A stretch of 64,000 nucleotides of DNA from Achromobacter xylosoxidans (GTDB lineage Bacteria > Pseudomonadota > Gammaproteobacteria > Burkholderiales > Burkholderiaceae_B): contig NZ_LN831029.1 of assembly GCF_001457475.1 (NCBI RefSeq), positions 124,001 to 188,000 of the forward strand. The letters run 5' to 3'. How positions within the stretch are numbered: the stretch's first letter is position 1; every line of letters begins with the position of its first letter. Of this stretch, positions 18,197 through 26,854 are shown piece after piece. The position numbers and the translations under genes are program-made. The notes below the pieces were generated by a model. The model ran no database searches. It was not told the DNA's origin and saw nothing but the letters and a program-made list of their open reading frames with translations.

Positions 18197-18541
18197 ATGC
18201 TGATTACATTTCACTCCAAGGTCGTGGCCGAAGTCCTGATGCTTACCGACCATGCCGGCGCCCTGCTGCAGGCCGCGGGCAAGTCCTTCGGCGACAAGAT
18301 CCCCGAGCGCGGCGTGTTCACCGTCGACCAGCTCGGTCCGGCCATCCAGGGCATCGAACGGGCCATCGAAGAGGCCCAGGGCGCCCACGACGAGGACGAG
18401 GAAGACGAGGACAAGCCGCCGGTGGCGCCCATGGCGCGCGCGGTCGGCCTGAAGGAACGCGCCTTCCCGCTGCTGGACATGATGCGCCAGTCGCAGGCCG
18501 CCGGCGCCGAGGTCACCTGGGAAGTCTCCCGCGGCTGGTAG
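18197..18541 (+). CDS. DUF1840 domain-containing protein
   Basis: 114 residues, a small cytoplasmic protein of unknown function. The N-terminal [20 protein letters not shown] and the C-terminal [21 protein letters not shown] are the conserved family ends. The middle carries an acidic run, [10 protein letters not shown] (about 68-77). AGGAGA lies 8 bases upstream of the ATG. It precedes another small unknown gene in the same direction. The family is largely betaproteobacterial. Confidence 0.85.
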   Translation: MLITFHSKVVAEVLMLTDHAGALLQAAGKSFGDKIPERGVFTVDQLGPAIQGIERAIEEAQGAHDEDEEDEDKPPVAPMARAVGLKERAFPLLDMMRQSQAAGAEVTWEVSRGW

Positions 18542-18621
18542 GCAATGTCGCCGGACGGACAATCTGCCCGGCGATTTTTCCCTACCCTTTGCGGTTGACG
18601 CCATTTCAAGGAATCCCTGCC

Positions 18622-18939
18622 ATGCGCAGCGACATCACCATCGTTTTCGACACCCGGCGCTCGCTGGACCTGTCGGCCAACGTCGAACCCAGCCCGCAAC
18701 GCCAGAACGACGCCCGCGACTGGTTCGACGGCGCCTGGGAAACCCTGGGCTGCGAGCCCCTGCGTCCCAGCGGCAAGGTGCTGCTGCTGGACAAGGTGCT
18801 GGGCGTGGCCGACGCGCTGGGCTACGACATCCTGTCCACCGACGCCAAGGAGGCCCGCGAGTTCGCCGAGCACCTGGCGCTGGCGCTGGAACGCCCGCGC
18901 ATCACGGTGGACCTGCCCGGCCTGACGGTCGGTTACTGA
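18622..18939 (+). CDS. conserved hypothetical protein
   Basis: 105 residues, not recognised. It starts MRSDITIVFDTRRSLDLSAN behind AAGGA and contains a predicted alpha/beta region with VLLLDKVLGVADALGY. No signal peptide, membrane segment or metal motif is visible. Codon use matches its neighbours. It lies 80 bases after the DUF1840 gene and is closed by a terminator, so the two small genes may form one unit. Confidence 0.75.
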   Translation: MRSDITIVFDTRRSLDLSANVEPSPQRQNDARDWFDGAWETLGCEPLRPSGKVLLLDKVLGVADALGYDILSTDAKEAREFAEHLALALERPRITVDLPGLTVGY

Positions 18940-18957
18940 CCGACTGGCCGCCCAACG

Positions 18958-18986
18958 AAAAGACCCCGCGCCACGCGGGGTCTTTT
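18958..18986. terminator. bidirectional rho-independent terminator
   Basis: AAAAGACCCCGCG and CGCGGGGTCTTTT flank a 3-base centre. It has A/T runs on both sides and serves the plus-strand small gene and the minus-strand ABC operon that meet here. Confidence 0.88.
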
Positions 18987-19002
18987 GCTTTCCAGGGAAG
19001 GC

Positions 19003-19803
19003 TCAGCGGATGCCGGCCCGCATGAACGATTGCACGAACTGGCGCTGGAACAGCAGGAAGGCAATCAGCAGCGGCGCCGCCGACATCAGCGTGGCGGCGG
19101 TGATCACCGACCAGTCGATGCCCTGGTCGGTCGACGAGAACACCTGCAGGCCCACCGTCAGCGGCCGCGATTCCACCGAGTTGGTGATGATCAGCGGCCA
19201 CAGGAAGTTGTTCCAGTGGTGGCTGACCGACACCAGCCCGTAGGCCACGTAGATCGGCTTGGCCAGCGGCACGTAGACCTTCCACAGCACCTGCAGCGCG
19301 TTGGCGCCTTCCATGCGCGCGGCCTCCTCCAATTCGCGCGGCACCGTCTTGAAGGTCTGGCGCAGCAGGAAGATGCCGAAGGCCGATGCGAAGTACGGCA
19401 GGCCGATGGCGAACACCGTGTCGCGGATGCCCAGCTGGCTCATGGAGCGGTAGTTCTCCACCAGCAGCACGTCCGGCATGATCATCAGCTGCAGCAGCAC
19501 CAGCATGAAGACGAAGTCGCGGCCGCGGAACTCGAAGCGCGCGAAGGCGTAGCCGGCCAGGGTCGACAGCACCAGCTGCGCCGCCAGCACCATCGTCACC
19601 AGCAGGAAGGTGTTGGCGAAGTAGCGCGGGAACGGCGCGGCCTGCCAGGCCCGCGCGAAGTTGTCGAGCGTGAGCGGCGCGAACAGGTCGAAGCGGGTGG
19701 CGTAGGCCGGCGGGTGAAACGCCGCCCAGACGGCATACGCCAGCGGCAGGATCCACAACAGGCCAAGCGCCCACGCGCCCAGGGTATCGAGCTTGTCTTT
19801 CAT
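19003..19803 (-). CDS. carbohydrate ABC transporter permease, UgpE-like
   Basis: 266 residues with six hydrophobic segments. The EAA loop is EEAARMEGANALQVLWKVYVP split around residue 175, and the family C terminus is FQRQFVQSFMRAGIR. It belongs to the CUT1 inner-membrane permeases (UgpE/MalG type). Its ATG overlaps the stop of the upstream permease in an ATGA junction at 19800-19803, so translation is coupled. It is the last gene of the ATPase - binding protein - permease - permease operon. Confidence 0.9.
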   Translation of the reverse strand: MKDKLDTLGAWALGLLWILPLAYAVWAAFHPPAYATRFDLFAPLTLDNFARAWQAAPFPRYFANTFLLVTMVLAAQLVLSTLAGYAFARFEFRGRDFVFMLVLLQLMIMPDVLLVENYRSMSQLGIRDTVFAIGLPYFASAFGIFLLRQTFKTVPRELEEAARMEGANALQVLWKVYVPLAKPIYVAYGLVSVSHHWNNFLWPLIITNSVESRPLTVGLQVFSSTDQGIDWSVITAATLMSAAPLLIAFLLFQRQFVQSFMRAGIR

Positions 19804-20675
19804 TGGTAGTGCGTCCTGCGGTCCAGCCAGCGGAACTTGACCAGCGCCGTCAGCGCCAGCACCACCAGCAGCACGACGGTCAGCGTCGCGGCGTAGGCGG
19901 TGTCCCAGAAACTGAAGCCGACCTGGTAGATGTAGTACAGCAGCAGCGTGCTGGCGTTGTCGGGCCCGCCGCGGGTCATGACCACCACGTGGTCCACCAG
20001 CCGGAAGGCGTTGATCAGCGCATTGATCAGCACGAACAGCGTGGTCGGCATCAACAGCGGCCACAGCACGCGCCGGAAGTACTGCCAGCGCGAGGCCCCT
20101 TCCAGCATCGCCGCCTCGCGCAGCGACGGCGACACCGTCTGCAACGCGGCCAGGTAGAAGATCATGAAGAAACCGGATTCCTTCCACACCGTCACCAGCA
20201 TCAACGCCGGCAGCGCGGTTTCGCGGTTGCCGAGCCAGTTGGGGCCGGGCGAGCCGAACAGCTGCATCACCTGCGCGATCAGGCCGTACTGCGGGGTGTA
20301 GAAGAACAGCCAGATATTGGCCACCGCGACCATCGGCAGCACCGTCGGCGTGAAGTACGCCATGCGCAGGAAACCGCGCCCGCGCAGGTTGCGATTGACC
20401 CACAGCGCCATGACCAGCGCGATGCCGATCGAGGTCGGGATGGTGCCCAGGGCGAACCACAGGTTGTTCCAGAGCGATTGCCAGAACACCGGGTCGTCGC
20501 GCATGACGGCGTAGTTGTCCAGCCCGACAAAGCGGGCCGGGCGCGCGCCCTTGGGGGTGGAATAGAAGCTGTGCCAGAGCGTCGCCAGCGCCGGGTAATG
20601 CGTGAACGCGGCGAGCAGCACGATGGCTGGCAGCAACAGCAGCCAGCCATAAAGCGCATTCAAGGAGCGGCTCAT
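19800..20675 (-). CDS. carbohydrate ABC transporter permease, UgpA-like
   Basis: 291 residues with six hydrophobic segments. Typical CUT1 features are LLLLPAIVLLAAFTHYPALATLWHSF at the N terminus, here spanning the first helix, and the EAA loop REAAMLEGASRWQYFRRV. It is the partner permease of the UgpE-like protein and forms the membrane channel. It lies 13 bases downstream of the binding-protein gene. Confidence 0.9.
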   Translation of the reverse strand: MSRSLNALYGWLLLLPAIVLLAAFTHYPALATLWHSFYSTPKGARPARFVGLDNYAVMRDDPVFWQSLWNNLWFALGTIPTSIGIALVMALWVNRNLRGRGFLRMAYFTPTVLPMVAVANIWLFFYTPQYGLIAQVMQLFGSPGPNWLGNRETALPALMLVTVWKESGFFMIFYLAALQTVSPSLREAAMLEGASRWQYFRRVLWPLLMPTTLFVLINALINAFRLVDHVVVMTRGGPDNASTLLLYYIYQVGFSFWDTAYAATLTVVLLVVLALTALVKFRWLDRRTHYQ

Positions 20676-20688
20676 CGTGCTTGCGGAT

Positions 20689-21984
20689 TTACTTGTAGGA
20701 ACGCAGTATGCGGTCGGCTTCGCGCTGCGCGTCGGTCAGCGCCTGCTGCGGCGTCTTCGACCCCGTCAGCGCCGCCTGCAGGGCGTCGTTCAGGGTCTTG
20801 GTGACGCGCTGGTTCTCGTGGGTCGAGAATTCAGCCACGCTCACCTGCAACTGGTCGCGCGCCACGGCGGCGGCCGGCACATCCTGCGCGTACTTCTTCA
20901 TCTTCTCGGTCTGCCAGGCGGCCGGCGTCACGGCCACGTAGCCGGTGGCGATGCTCCAGTCGGCGGCGCGCTCGGGCGTGGTGGCCCACTGCGCGAACTT
21001 GAGCGCGGCCTGCTGCTGCTCAGGCGTGCCGCTCTTGAAGATGTAGAAGTTGCCGCCGCCGGTCGGGCTGCCGCCGCGCTTTTGCTGCGGCATCATCGCC
21101 ACGCCGAACGGGAAGTCGGCGTTCTTGCGGATGTTGGTCAGGTTGCCGGTGGTGGTCCAGATGATGGCGGCCTTCTTTTCCAGGAAGTCCTTGGGCGTGG
21201 TGCCCCAGTCGATCGTGCCGGTGGGCATGACCTTGTGCTTGGCCGACAGGTCGCGCCAGTACTGCGCGGCCTCGACCACGGCGGGCTTGTCCAGGTAGAC
21301 CTCGTTGCCGGCCTCGTTCATCAGGATCGCGCCGTTGGGCGTGGTCAGGGCCTGGAACAGCCAGTAGGCGAAGGCGCCGCCCGACGGGATCTCGATGCCC
21401 CACTGGGTGGTGTTGCCGCTGGCGTCCTGCTTGGTCAGCTTCTTGCCGTACTCGACCAGCTCGGCCCAGGTGGCGGGCGCGCGCTCGGGGTCCAGGCCGG
21501 CGGCCTTGAACAGATCCTTGTTGTAGTACATCACGATGGTCGAACGCTGGAACGGCACGCCCCAGGTGTGGCCGCCGGTGCGGCTGTTCTGCATGAAGGC
21601 GTCGTAGAAGCCGCCCAGCCACTTCTTGTCGGCGTCGCTCTTGGCCAGCGAGTCGATCGGCACGATGGCGTCTTCGTCGATCAGCGTGAACATGTCGGTC
21701 GACAGCAGCACGGCCAGCTGCGGCGGCGTGCCACCCTTCAGGGCGGTCAGCGCCTTGGCGATCGAATCCTGATACGAGCCGGCGTAGATCGGCTTGATCT
21801 TGATGCCGGGGTTTTCCTTCTCGAAGTCCGTCACCATGTCATCGACGATCTTGGTGATCGGGCCGCCCACGGCGACCGGATAGTAGAACTCCACTTCGAC
21901 GGGCTTTTGCTGCGCCTGCGCGGGCAGCGACAGGCAGGCGGCGGCAAGGCTGGCGGCCAGGGTCTTGAGTACGATGCGTCGCAT
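20689..21984 (-). CDS. ABC transporter substrate-binding protein, UgpB-like
   Basis: 431 residues. Signal peptide MRRIVLKTLAASLAAACLSL, cleaved near AQAQ. An extracellular solute-binding protein type 1 with EFYYPVAVGGPITKIVDDMV, YAGSYQDSIAKALTAL and a WGVPFQRSTIVMYYNKDLF hinge. The GSYQDS, PFQRST and YNKD features resemble UgpB, the sn-glycerol-3-phosphate receptor. The EFYYP opening differs from enteric UgpB, so the substrate may be another glycerol phosphodiester or sugar. AAGGAA precedes the ATG. Confidence 0.87.
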   Translation of the reverse strand: MRRIVLKTLAASLAAACLSLPAQAQQKPVEVEFYYPVAVGGPITKIVDDMVTDFEKENPGIKIKPIYAGSYQDSIAKALTALKGGTPPQLAVLLSTDMFTLIDEDAIVPIDSLAKSDADKKWLGGFYDAFMQNSRTGGHTWGVPFQRSTIVMYYNKDLFKAAGLDPERAPATWAELVEYGKKLTKQDASGNTTQWGIEIPSGGAFAYWLFQALTTPNGAILMNEAGNEVYLDKPAVVEAAQYWRDLSAKHKVMPTGTIDWGTTPKDFLEKKAAIIWTTTGNLTNIRKNADFPFGVAMMPQQKRGGSPTGGGNFYIFKSGTPEQQQAALKFAQWATTPERAADWSIATGYVAVTPAAWQTEKMKKYAQDVPAAAVARDQLQVSVAEFSTHENQRVTKTLNDALQAALTGSKTPQQALTDAQREADRILRSYK

Positions 21985-22017
21985 GATTGCGTTTCCTTTC
22001 CTGTGGATTGGGCGTCT

Positions 22018-23073
22018 TCAGCGCCCGACGGTGTTGATGACCGCCGAATCGGCGGCAAAGAAATGCTGTTGTTCGGCCGGCCACGACAGGCGTAGCGCTT
22101 CGCCGGCGCGGGCGCGCAGGTGCCCACCCACGCGCACCGCGATCCCGCCGCTGTCGCCGATCCGGCAGACCACGATGGAATCGGCGCCGAAGTACTCCAC
22201 GCTTTCCACCGTGGCGGCGATGCCGTCGCTGTCGATGCGGATGTGTTCAGGGCGCACGCCCAGCTTGGCGGCGCCCTCCGGCGCGCTGGCGATGGCCGGA
22301 CCATGGGTGCCGGCGATCACCGTGGCGCCTTGCAGCGGCATCAGCTTGATCAGGTTCATGGGCGGCGTGCCGATGAAGCGCGCCGCGAATTCGCTGGCCG
22401 GACGGGCATACAGGCCGTCGGGCGTGTCGTGCTGTTCGATCTGGCCGCCGCGCAGCAGCACCACCTGGTCGGCCATGCTCATGGCCTCGGTCTGGTCGTG
22501 CGTGACGTACACCATGGTGATGCCCAGGTCCTGCTGCAAGGCGCGGATCTCGCGCCGCATCTCGTGGCGAAGCTGCGCGTCCAGGTTGGACAGCGGCTCG
22601 TCCATCAGGCACACCGGCGCTTCGGAAATTACCGCGCGACCCAGCGCCACGCGCTGCTGCTGGCCGCCCGACAGTTGCGACGGCTTGCGGTCCAGCAGAT
22701 GGCCCAGGCCCAGCAGCGAAGCCACGCGCTGCAGGCGGCGGTCGTAGTCGCGCGCCGGCTCCTTGCGCACCTTCAGGCCGAACAGGATGTTCTCGCGCAC
22801 CGACAGGTGCGGGAACAGCGCGTACGACTGGAACACCATGGAAATGCGGCGCTTGGCCGGCGGCAAGTGGGTGACGTCGCGGTCGCCGATGCGGATGGTG
22901 CCGGACGTGGGCGTGTCCAGGCCGGCGATCATGCGCAGCGTGGTCGATTTGCCGCAACCCGATGGGCCCAGCAGCACGGTGAAGCTGCCGGCCGGCACGG
23001 TGAAGCTGACGCCGTGGATCGCGGCCGCGCCGCCGTATTGCTTGGTGAGATTATCCAGAACGATGGATGACAT
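22018..23073 (-). CDS. ABC transporter ATP-binding protein, UgpC/MalK family
   Basis: 351 residues. Walker A is GPSGCGKST (36-44), the signature is LSGGQQQ (134-140), Walker B is CLMDEP (155-160) and the switch histidine is H192. A C-terminal TOBE regulatory domain (about 235-350) follows. It energises uptake through the two permeases downstream. It is the first gene of the operon, with a LacI-type palindrome about 46 bases upstream of its start. Confidence 0.93.
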   Translation of the reverse strand: MSSIVLDNLTKQYGGAAAIHGVSFTVPAGSFTVLLGPSGCGKSTTLRMIAGLDTPTSGTIRIGDRDVTHLPPAKRRISMVFQSYALFPHLSVRENILFGLKVRKEPARDYDRRLQRVASLLGLGHLLDRKPSQLSGGQQQRVALGRAVISEAPVCLMDEPLSNLDAQLRHEMRREIRALQQDLGITMVYVTHDQTEAMSMADQVVLLRGGQIEQHDTPDGLYARPASEFAARFIGTPPMNLIKLMPLQGATVIAGTHGPAIASAPEGAAKLGVRPEHIRIDSDGIAATVESVEYFGADSIVVCRIGDSGGIAVRVGGHLRARAGEALRLSWPAEQQHFFAADSAVINTVGR

Positions 23074-23118
23074 GCTGTCTCTTGGATCTAGTTTTCTGAT
23101 CCGTCTGCGGCGCGTGCG

Positions 23119-23134
23119 ATGAAAACCTTTTCAT
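23119..23134. promoter_or_regulatory. LacI-type operator upstream of the ABC importer operon
   Basis: ATGAAAACCTTTTCAT is an inverted repeat (ATGAAAA / TTTTCAT around CC). It differs by one base in the shared core from TGAAAACGTTTTCA in front of the LacI-type regulator gene, so both are probably bound by that regulator. Confidence 0.75.
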
Positions 23135-23195
23135 TGTGCAGCGCAAACATGACGGAGATATGGCAGGGCATAGTGTTTGTAATCGAGATCGGGGC

Positions 23196-23993
23196 TCAGG
23201 CGAAGGGATATGGCCCGGGGTATTCCCCAATCACGGCGTGGTGCGTGACCAGCGCGCCGTCGTGCCACCAGTGCAACTGGTAGCCCGGCGGCTCCATGAT
23301 GTATTGCAGGGTCGGGCGCGGCCCCAGCTCCAGCGCCAGCTGGTGCGCGGTGCCCGGACAGGTCGAGGCAATGGTGCCGCCGAAGCGGCGGAAGATGGTG
23401 CGGTGCAGGTGGCCGCACAGCACGCGCTCGACGCGCGGATAGCGCGCCACGATGCTTTCAAGTTCCGGGCCGCCGGCCAGCAGGCCGATGTCGTCCATGT
23501 GCTCGATGCCGGTCTGGAATGGCGGATGATGCATCAGCACCAGCGTCGGCCGGTCGGGCTGTTCGGCCAGGCGCGCGGCCAGCCAGCCCAGGCGTTCGTC
23601 GCACAGCTCGCCGTGGCTTTTCATCGGCACCACCGTGTCCAGCGCCAGCAGGCGCAGCGGATAGGTTTCGACGGCATACTGGATGAACGGCCCCTGTCCT
23701 TGCAGATAGCCATGGTCCGGGAAGGCGGCGCGCAATTGCGCGCGGTCGTCATGGTTGCCGGGCAGCAGGAAATAAGGGATTTCAAGCGCCTGCAACTGCT
23801 CGCGCAGCGCCTGGTATTCATGCGGACGGCCCAGGTCGGTCAGGTCGCCCGTGATCAGCACGCAGTCGGGCCGCGGCGTCAGCGCGTTGAGCGCGCGCAC
23901 CGCCGGGCCGAGGAAGGCGGCAGGGTCGATGATGCCGTACGCCTTGTCGCCCGGGGTGCGCATGTGCAGGTCGGTAATCTGTGCGATGAGCAT
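23196..23993 (-). CDS. metallophosphoesterase, GpdQ/CpdA-like glycerophosphodiesterase
   Basis: 265 residues. The binuclear metal site is complete: D8 and H10 in QITDLH, D50 in GDLTD, N80-H81 in GNHDD, H155 in MHHPP, and H195/H197 in GHLHR. This is the class III cyclic nucleotide phosphodiesterase / glycerophosphodiesterase group. Position between a LacI regulator and a Ugp-like importer favours hydrolysis of imported glycerophosphodiesters to glycerol-3-phosphate. No signal peptide, so it would act in the cytoplasm. 3',5'-cAMP is the alternative substrate. Confidence 0.88.
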   Translation of the reverse strand: MLIAQITDLHMRTPGDKAYGIIDPAAFLGPAVRALNALTPRPDCVLITGDLTDLGRPHEYQALREQLQALEIPYFLLPGNHDDRAQLRAAFPDHGYLQGQGPFIQYAVETYPLRLLALDTVVPMKSHGELCDERLGWLAARLAEQPDRPTLVLMHHPPFQTGIEHMDDIGLLAGGPELESIVARYPRVERVLCGHLHRTIFRRFGGTIASTCPGTAHQLALELGPRPTLQYIMEPPGYQLHWWHDGALVTHHAVIGEYPGPYPFA

Positions 23994-24030
23994 GACACGT
24001 GTCTCGATCGGTATTTATTCTGGAAGGGGT

Positions 24031-25044
24031 TCAGCGGCGCACCGGCGCCGCGGTGCCGCCCACCACGATGCAGTGCGGCAGGCGGTTCGATTGCGGCGGC
24101 TGGCCATGGATCTGCGCCAGCAGGTTGGAGCAGGCCGCCTGGCCGATGCCGTCACTGGGTTGCGCCACCGTGGTCAGCGGCGGCGTCAGCAAGGCGCCGA
24201 AGCGCATGCCGTCGAAGCCGCAGACGGAAATATCGGACGGAACCGACAGGCCCAGCGCCACCAGGTCGGCAATCACGGCCGTGGCCAGCAGGTCGTTGGA
24301 ACAGAACAGCGCCGTCGGCGCCTGTTTGCCGCGCAATGCGGACTTGATCGCCTCGGCGTCGCTGCCGGTGTGCGAATTCATGGCGATGTGCTGGATCGGT
24401 TCCAGGCCCAGCTTCTTGGCGCAGGCGCGCGCGCCCGACAGGCGGCGGCGAGCGCGATCGGAGGCCGTCAGCGGGCCGGTCACGATGGCGATGCGCCGAT
24501 GCCCCAGCGCCGCCAGGTGCGAGACCATGTCAATGGCGGCCGCGCGATTGTCGACCGAGGCATAGGGATGGTCGGCGGATTCGTTGTAGACCAGCACGTA
24601 GGGCATGCCGGCGCTGTCCAGGTCGTCCAGCGTGGCGCTGCGGGCCGCGTCCGCCACCGTCAGGATCAGGCCGTCGACCTGGTGGTCGATCAGGCCCTGC
24701 ACTGCGGCCGATTCCACCGCCGGGTCATAGCCGGTGGCGGTCAGCATTACGCTGTAGCCGGACTCGCGGGCGCGCCGTTCGGCGCCTTCAAAGCACTCGG
24801 CGAATACCGGATTGGACAGCGTCGGCAGAATCAACCCGATCGTGCGGGTGCTGCCGGAACGCAGGCTGCGGCCGACGCGATTGGGCCGGAAACCCGCGCG
24901 CTTGGCGATGGCGCGGATGTGCGCCAGCGTATCCGGATGGACGATTTCGGGCTGGTTGAACGCGCGCGAAACCGTGGCGGGGGAAACCCCCGCCTTGCGG
25001 GCCACTTCGATGATGGAAAAGCGGGGCGATGCGCGCGACGCCAT
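24031..25044 (-). CDS. LacI family transcriptional regulator
   Basis: 337 residues. The N-terminal helix-turn-helix and hinge are FSIIEVARKAGVSPATVSRAF (9-29, contiguous with NQPEIVHPDTLAHI). The effector domain follows, with TIGLILPTLSNPVFAECFEG and ALFCSNDLLA. Two palindromes of the classic LacI/GalR form lie 23 bases upstream of this gene and upstream of the ABC operon, supporting autoregulation plus control of the importer. The phosphodiesterase gene follows at 37 bases. The effector is unknown; a sugar or glycerol phosphate is plausible. Confidence 0.92.
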   Translation of the reverse strand: MASRASPRFSIIEVARKAGVSPATVSRAFNQPEIVHPDTLAHIRAIAKRAGFRPNRVGRSLRSGSTRTIGLILPTLSNPVFAECFEGAERRARESGYSVMLTATGYDPAVESAAVQGLIDHQVDGLILTVADAARSATLDDLDSAGMPYVLVYNESADHPYASVDNRAAAIDMVSHLAALGHRRIAIVTGPLTASDRARRRLSGARACAKKLGLEPIQHIAMNSHTGSDAEAIKSALRGKQAPTALFCSNDLLATAVIADLVALGLSVPSDISVCGFDGMRFGALLTPPLTTVAQPSDGIGQAACSNLLAQIHGQPPQSNRLPHCIVVGGTAAPVRR

Positions 25045-25066
25045 GGCTACATTGCTGCCGGTTTGC

Positions 25067-25080
25067 TGAAAACGTTTTCA
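25067..25080. promoter_or_regulatory. LacI-type operator between lacI-type gene and amidase
   Basis: TGAAAACGTTTTCA is a perfect 14-base palindrome with the central CG typical of LacI/GalR family sites. It lies just upstream of the regulator gene and in the divergent promoter region facing the broken amidase gene. The remaining bases up to 25361 hold the amidase leader and nothing else recognisable. Confidence 0.82.
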
Positions 25081-25361
25081 TCTTACAAGACAAATATGAC
25101 CTTTGTGTTGCACCCGTTTGCGCTATGCTGATAACAACGCAACAACATAAGGCCAAGGCGCGGCGTGGCGCGAAAATCCCTGCGAAAACACGGTTTTTTC
25201 AGTGGTTTTCCCAATTGACGCGACGCGCACAATGGCTGGGTTTGTCATGAAGGGCACGCATCATGCCGCGTGCCGTATCGGGACAAACCCCAGGTCAAGG
25301 GGACCGGGTGCGGAAGTCAGTACCGCGCATATCGCGCGGCACCGGGATAGAGGAAAGGATC

Positions 25362-26691
25362 ATGTCTACTGCCTTAAACAGACTTGGCGCGCTTGAAGCG
25401 GCGCGCAAGCTGCAACGGCGCGAATTGACCGCGGTGCAATTGGTGCGAGCCTGCTTTGCGCGCATCGAGCAACGCGAAAACACCATCCATGCCTGGACGG
25501 CGCTGCAGAAGCAGGCCGCCCTGGATCACGCGGAAGCCCTGGATCGCGGCCCCCTGCGCGGCCCGCTGCATGGCCTGCCGATCGGCGTCAAGGACCTGTT
25601 CGATACGGTCGATCTGCCCACCCGCTACGGTTCCCCCCATCTACGAACGCCACCATCCCGGGCTGGACGCCGCCGCCGTGGCGTTGTGCCGCCATGCCGG
25701 CGCCATCGTGATCGGCAAGACCGTCACCACCGAATTCGCCACCTACCAGGCCGGCCCCACGCGCAATCCCCGCAACGAGGCCTACACGCCCGGCGGCTCC
25801 TCCAGCGGCTCGGCCGCCGCGGTCGCCGACGACATGGTTCCGTTCGCGCTGGGTTCGCAGACCGCAGGCTCCATCATCCGCCCTGCGTCGTACTGCGGCA
25901 TCGTCGGCTACAAGCCTACGTTCGGCGCCATTCCGCGGGCCGGGGTCAAGAGCCTGGCCGAATCGCTCGACACGGTCGGCGGCTTCGCCCGCTCGGTGCC
26001 GGACGCGGCCCTGTTCGCCTCCGTCATGATGCGCGATCCGCGGCTGCTGGACCTGGCCTACGACGCCAAGCCGCGCATCGGCATGTACCGCAGCCTGCAA
26101 TGGCGCCATGCCCAGTCCGAGACCAAGGAAGCCTTTGCCCAGGCCGCCGCCACGTTGTCGCGCGCCGGCGCCCACGTCGAGGAAGTGCCGTTGCCGCCCG
26201 AGCACTGCATGCTGGTGCAGCTGCATGCCGACATCATGGCGTTCGAGTCGTCGCAGGCGCTGGCCTACGAACGGCTGGAACACGCCGCGCAGCTCAGCCC
26301 CAAGATCCAGGCGATCCTCGAGGCCGGGGCCCAGATCAGCGCCGAGGAACACATCAAGAATCTGGCGCGCGCCGCGGAATCGCGCGCGCGCGTGGACGGC
26401 TGGTTCGACAAGTACGATGTGCTGCTCGCGCCCGCCGCCAGCGGCGAGGCGCCGTTCGCCGACCTCGGCACGGGCGACCCGCAGTTCTCGCGCGCGTGGA
26501 CGCTGTTCGGCCTGCCGTGCCTGAACCTGCCGTTCGCCACCGGCCCGCAGGGCCTGCCGGTCGGCCTGCAACTGATCGGCAAGCGCCACGATGACCACCG
26601 CACCCTGGCGATCGCCGCCTGGGTCCACGAGCGGCTGCTGGCCGCGCGCGAGCCCGACATCGGCGCATCCGATATGTGGCCGCGCGGTTGA
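25362..26691 (+). pseudogene. amidase (amidase signature family), frameshifted
   Basis: Starts ATG 25362 behind GAGGAAAGG. The first frame is good to residue 92 (LPTRYGSP). A run of six C at 25633-25638 then puts the ribosome out of frame. Removing one C joins it to IYERHHPGLDAAAV and gives 442 residues. The rebuilt protein has the Ser-cisSer-Lys triad K77 (GVKD), S146 (GGSSSGS) and S170 (AGSIIRP), spaced 69 and 24 residues as in malonamidase E2. Either a pseudogene, a sequencing error in a homopolymer, or slippage-controlled expression. The conserved second part argues for a recent event. Amide substrate unknown. Confidence 0.85.
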
Positions 26692-26745
26692 CGGGGCGCG
26701 CCGCGCGCCCGTCGCGGCGCGGTCGAAGGCATCACGCAAGAAGAA

Positions 26746-26777
26746 AGCCCGCCGGATAAAGGCGGGCTATTTTTTTG
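26746..26777 (+). terminator. rho-independent terminator after the amidase gene
   Basis: AGCCCGCC (26746-26753) and GGCGGGCT (26761-26768) flank a 7-base loop and are followed by a run of eight T. Confidence 0.9.
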
Positions 26778-26854
26778 TGCGGCGCGGCTTCACCGTAAGA
26801 AGCGCGCGAGGAACGCGGCGGCGGTAACCGCCGCGCCCGCGGCCTGGCGGCGGA

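Noticed and set aside
23994..24003. Perfect palindrome GACACGTGTC just upstream of the phosphodiesterase start
   Set aside because: Ten bases only, no second copy seen, and unlike the LacI-type sites nearby; chance is likely.
25105..25135. Promoter-like TTGTGT...TATGCT for the amidase
   Set aside because: The spacing (about 15 bases) and -35 match are poor; not listed as a feature.
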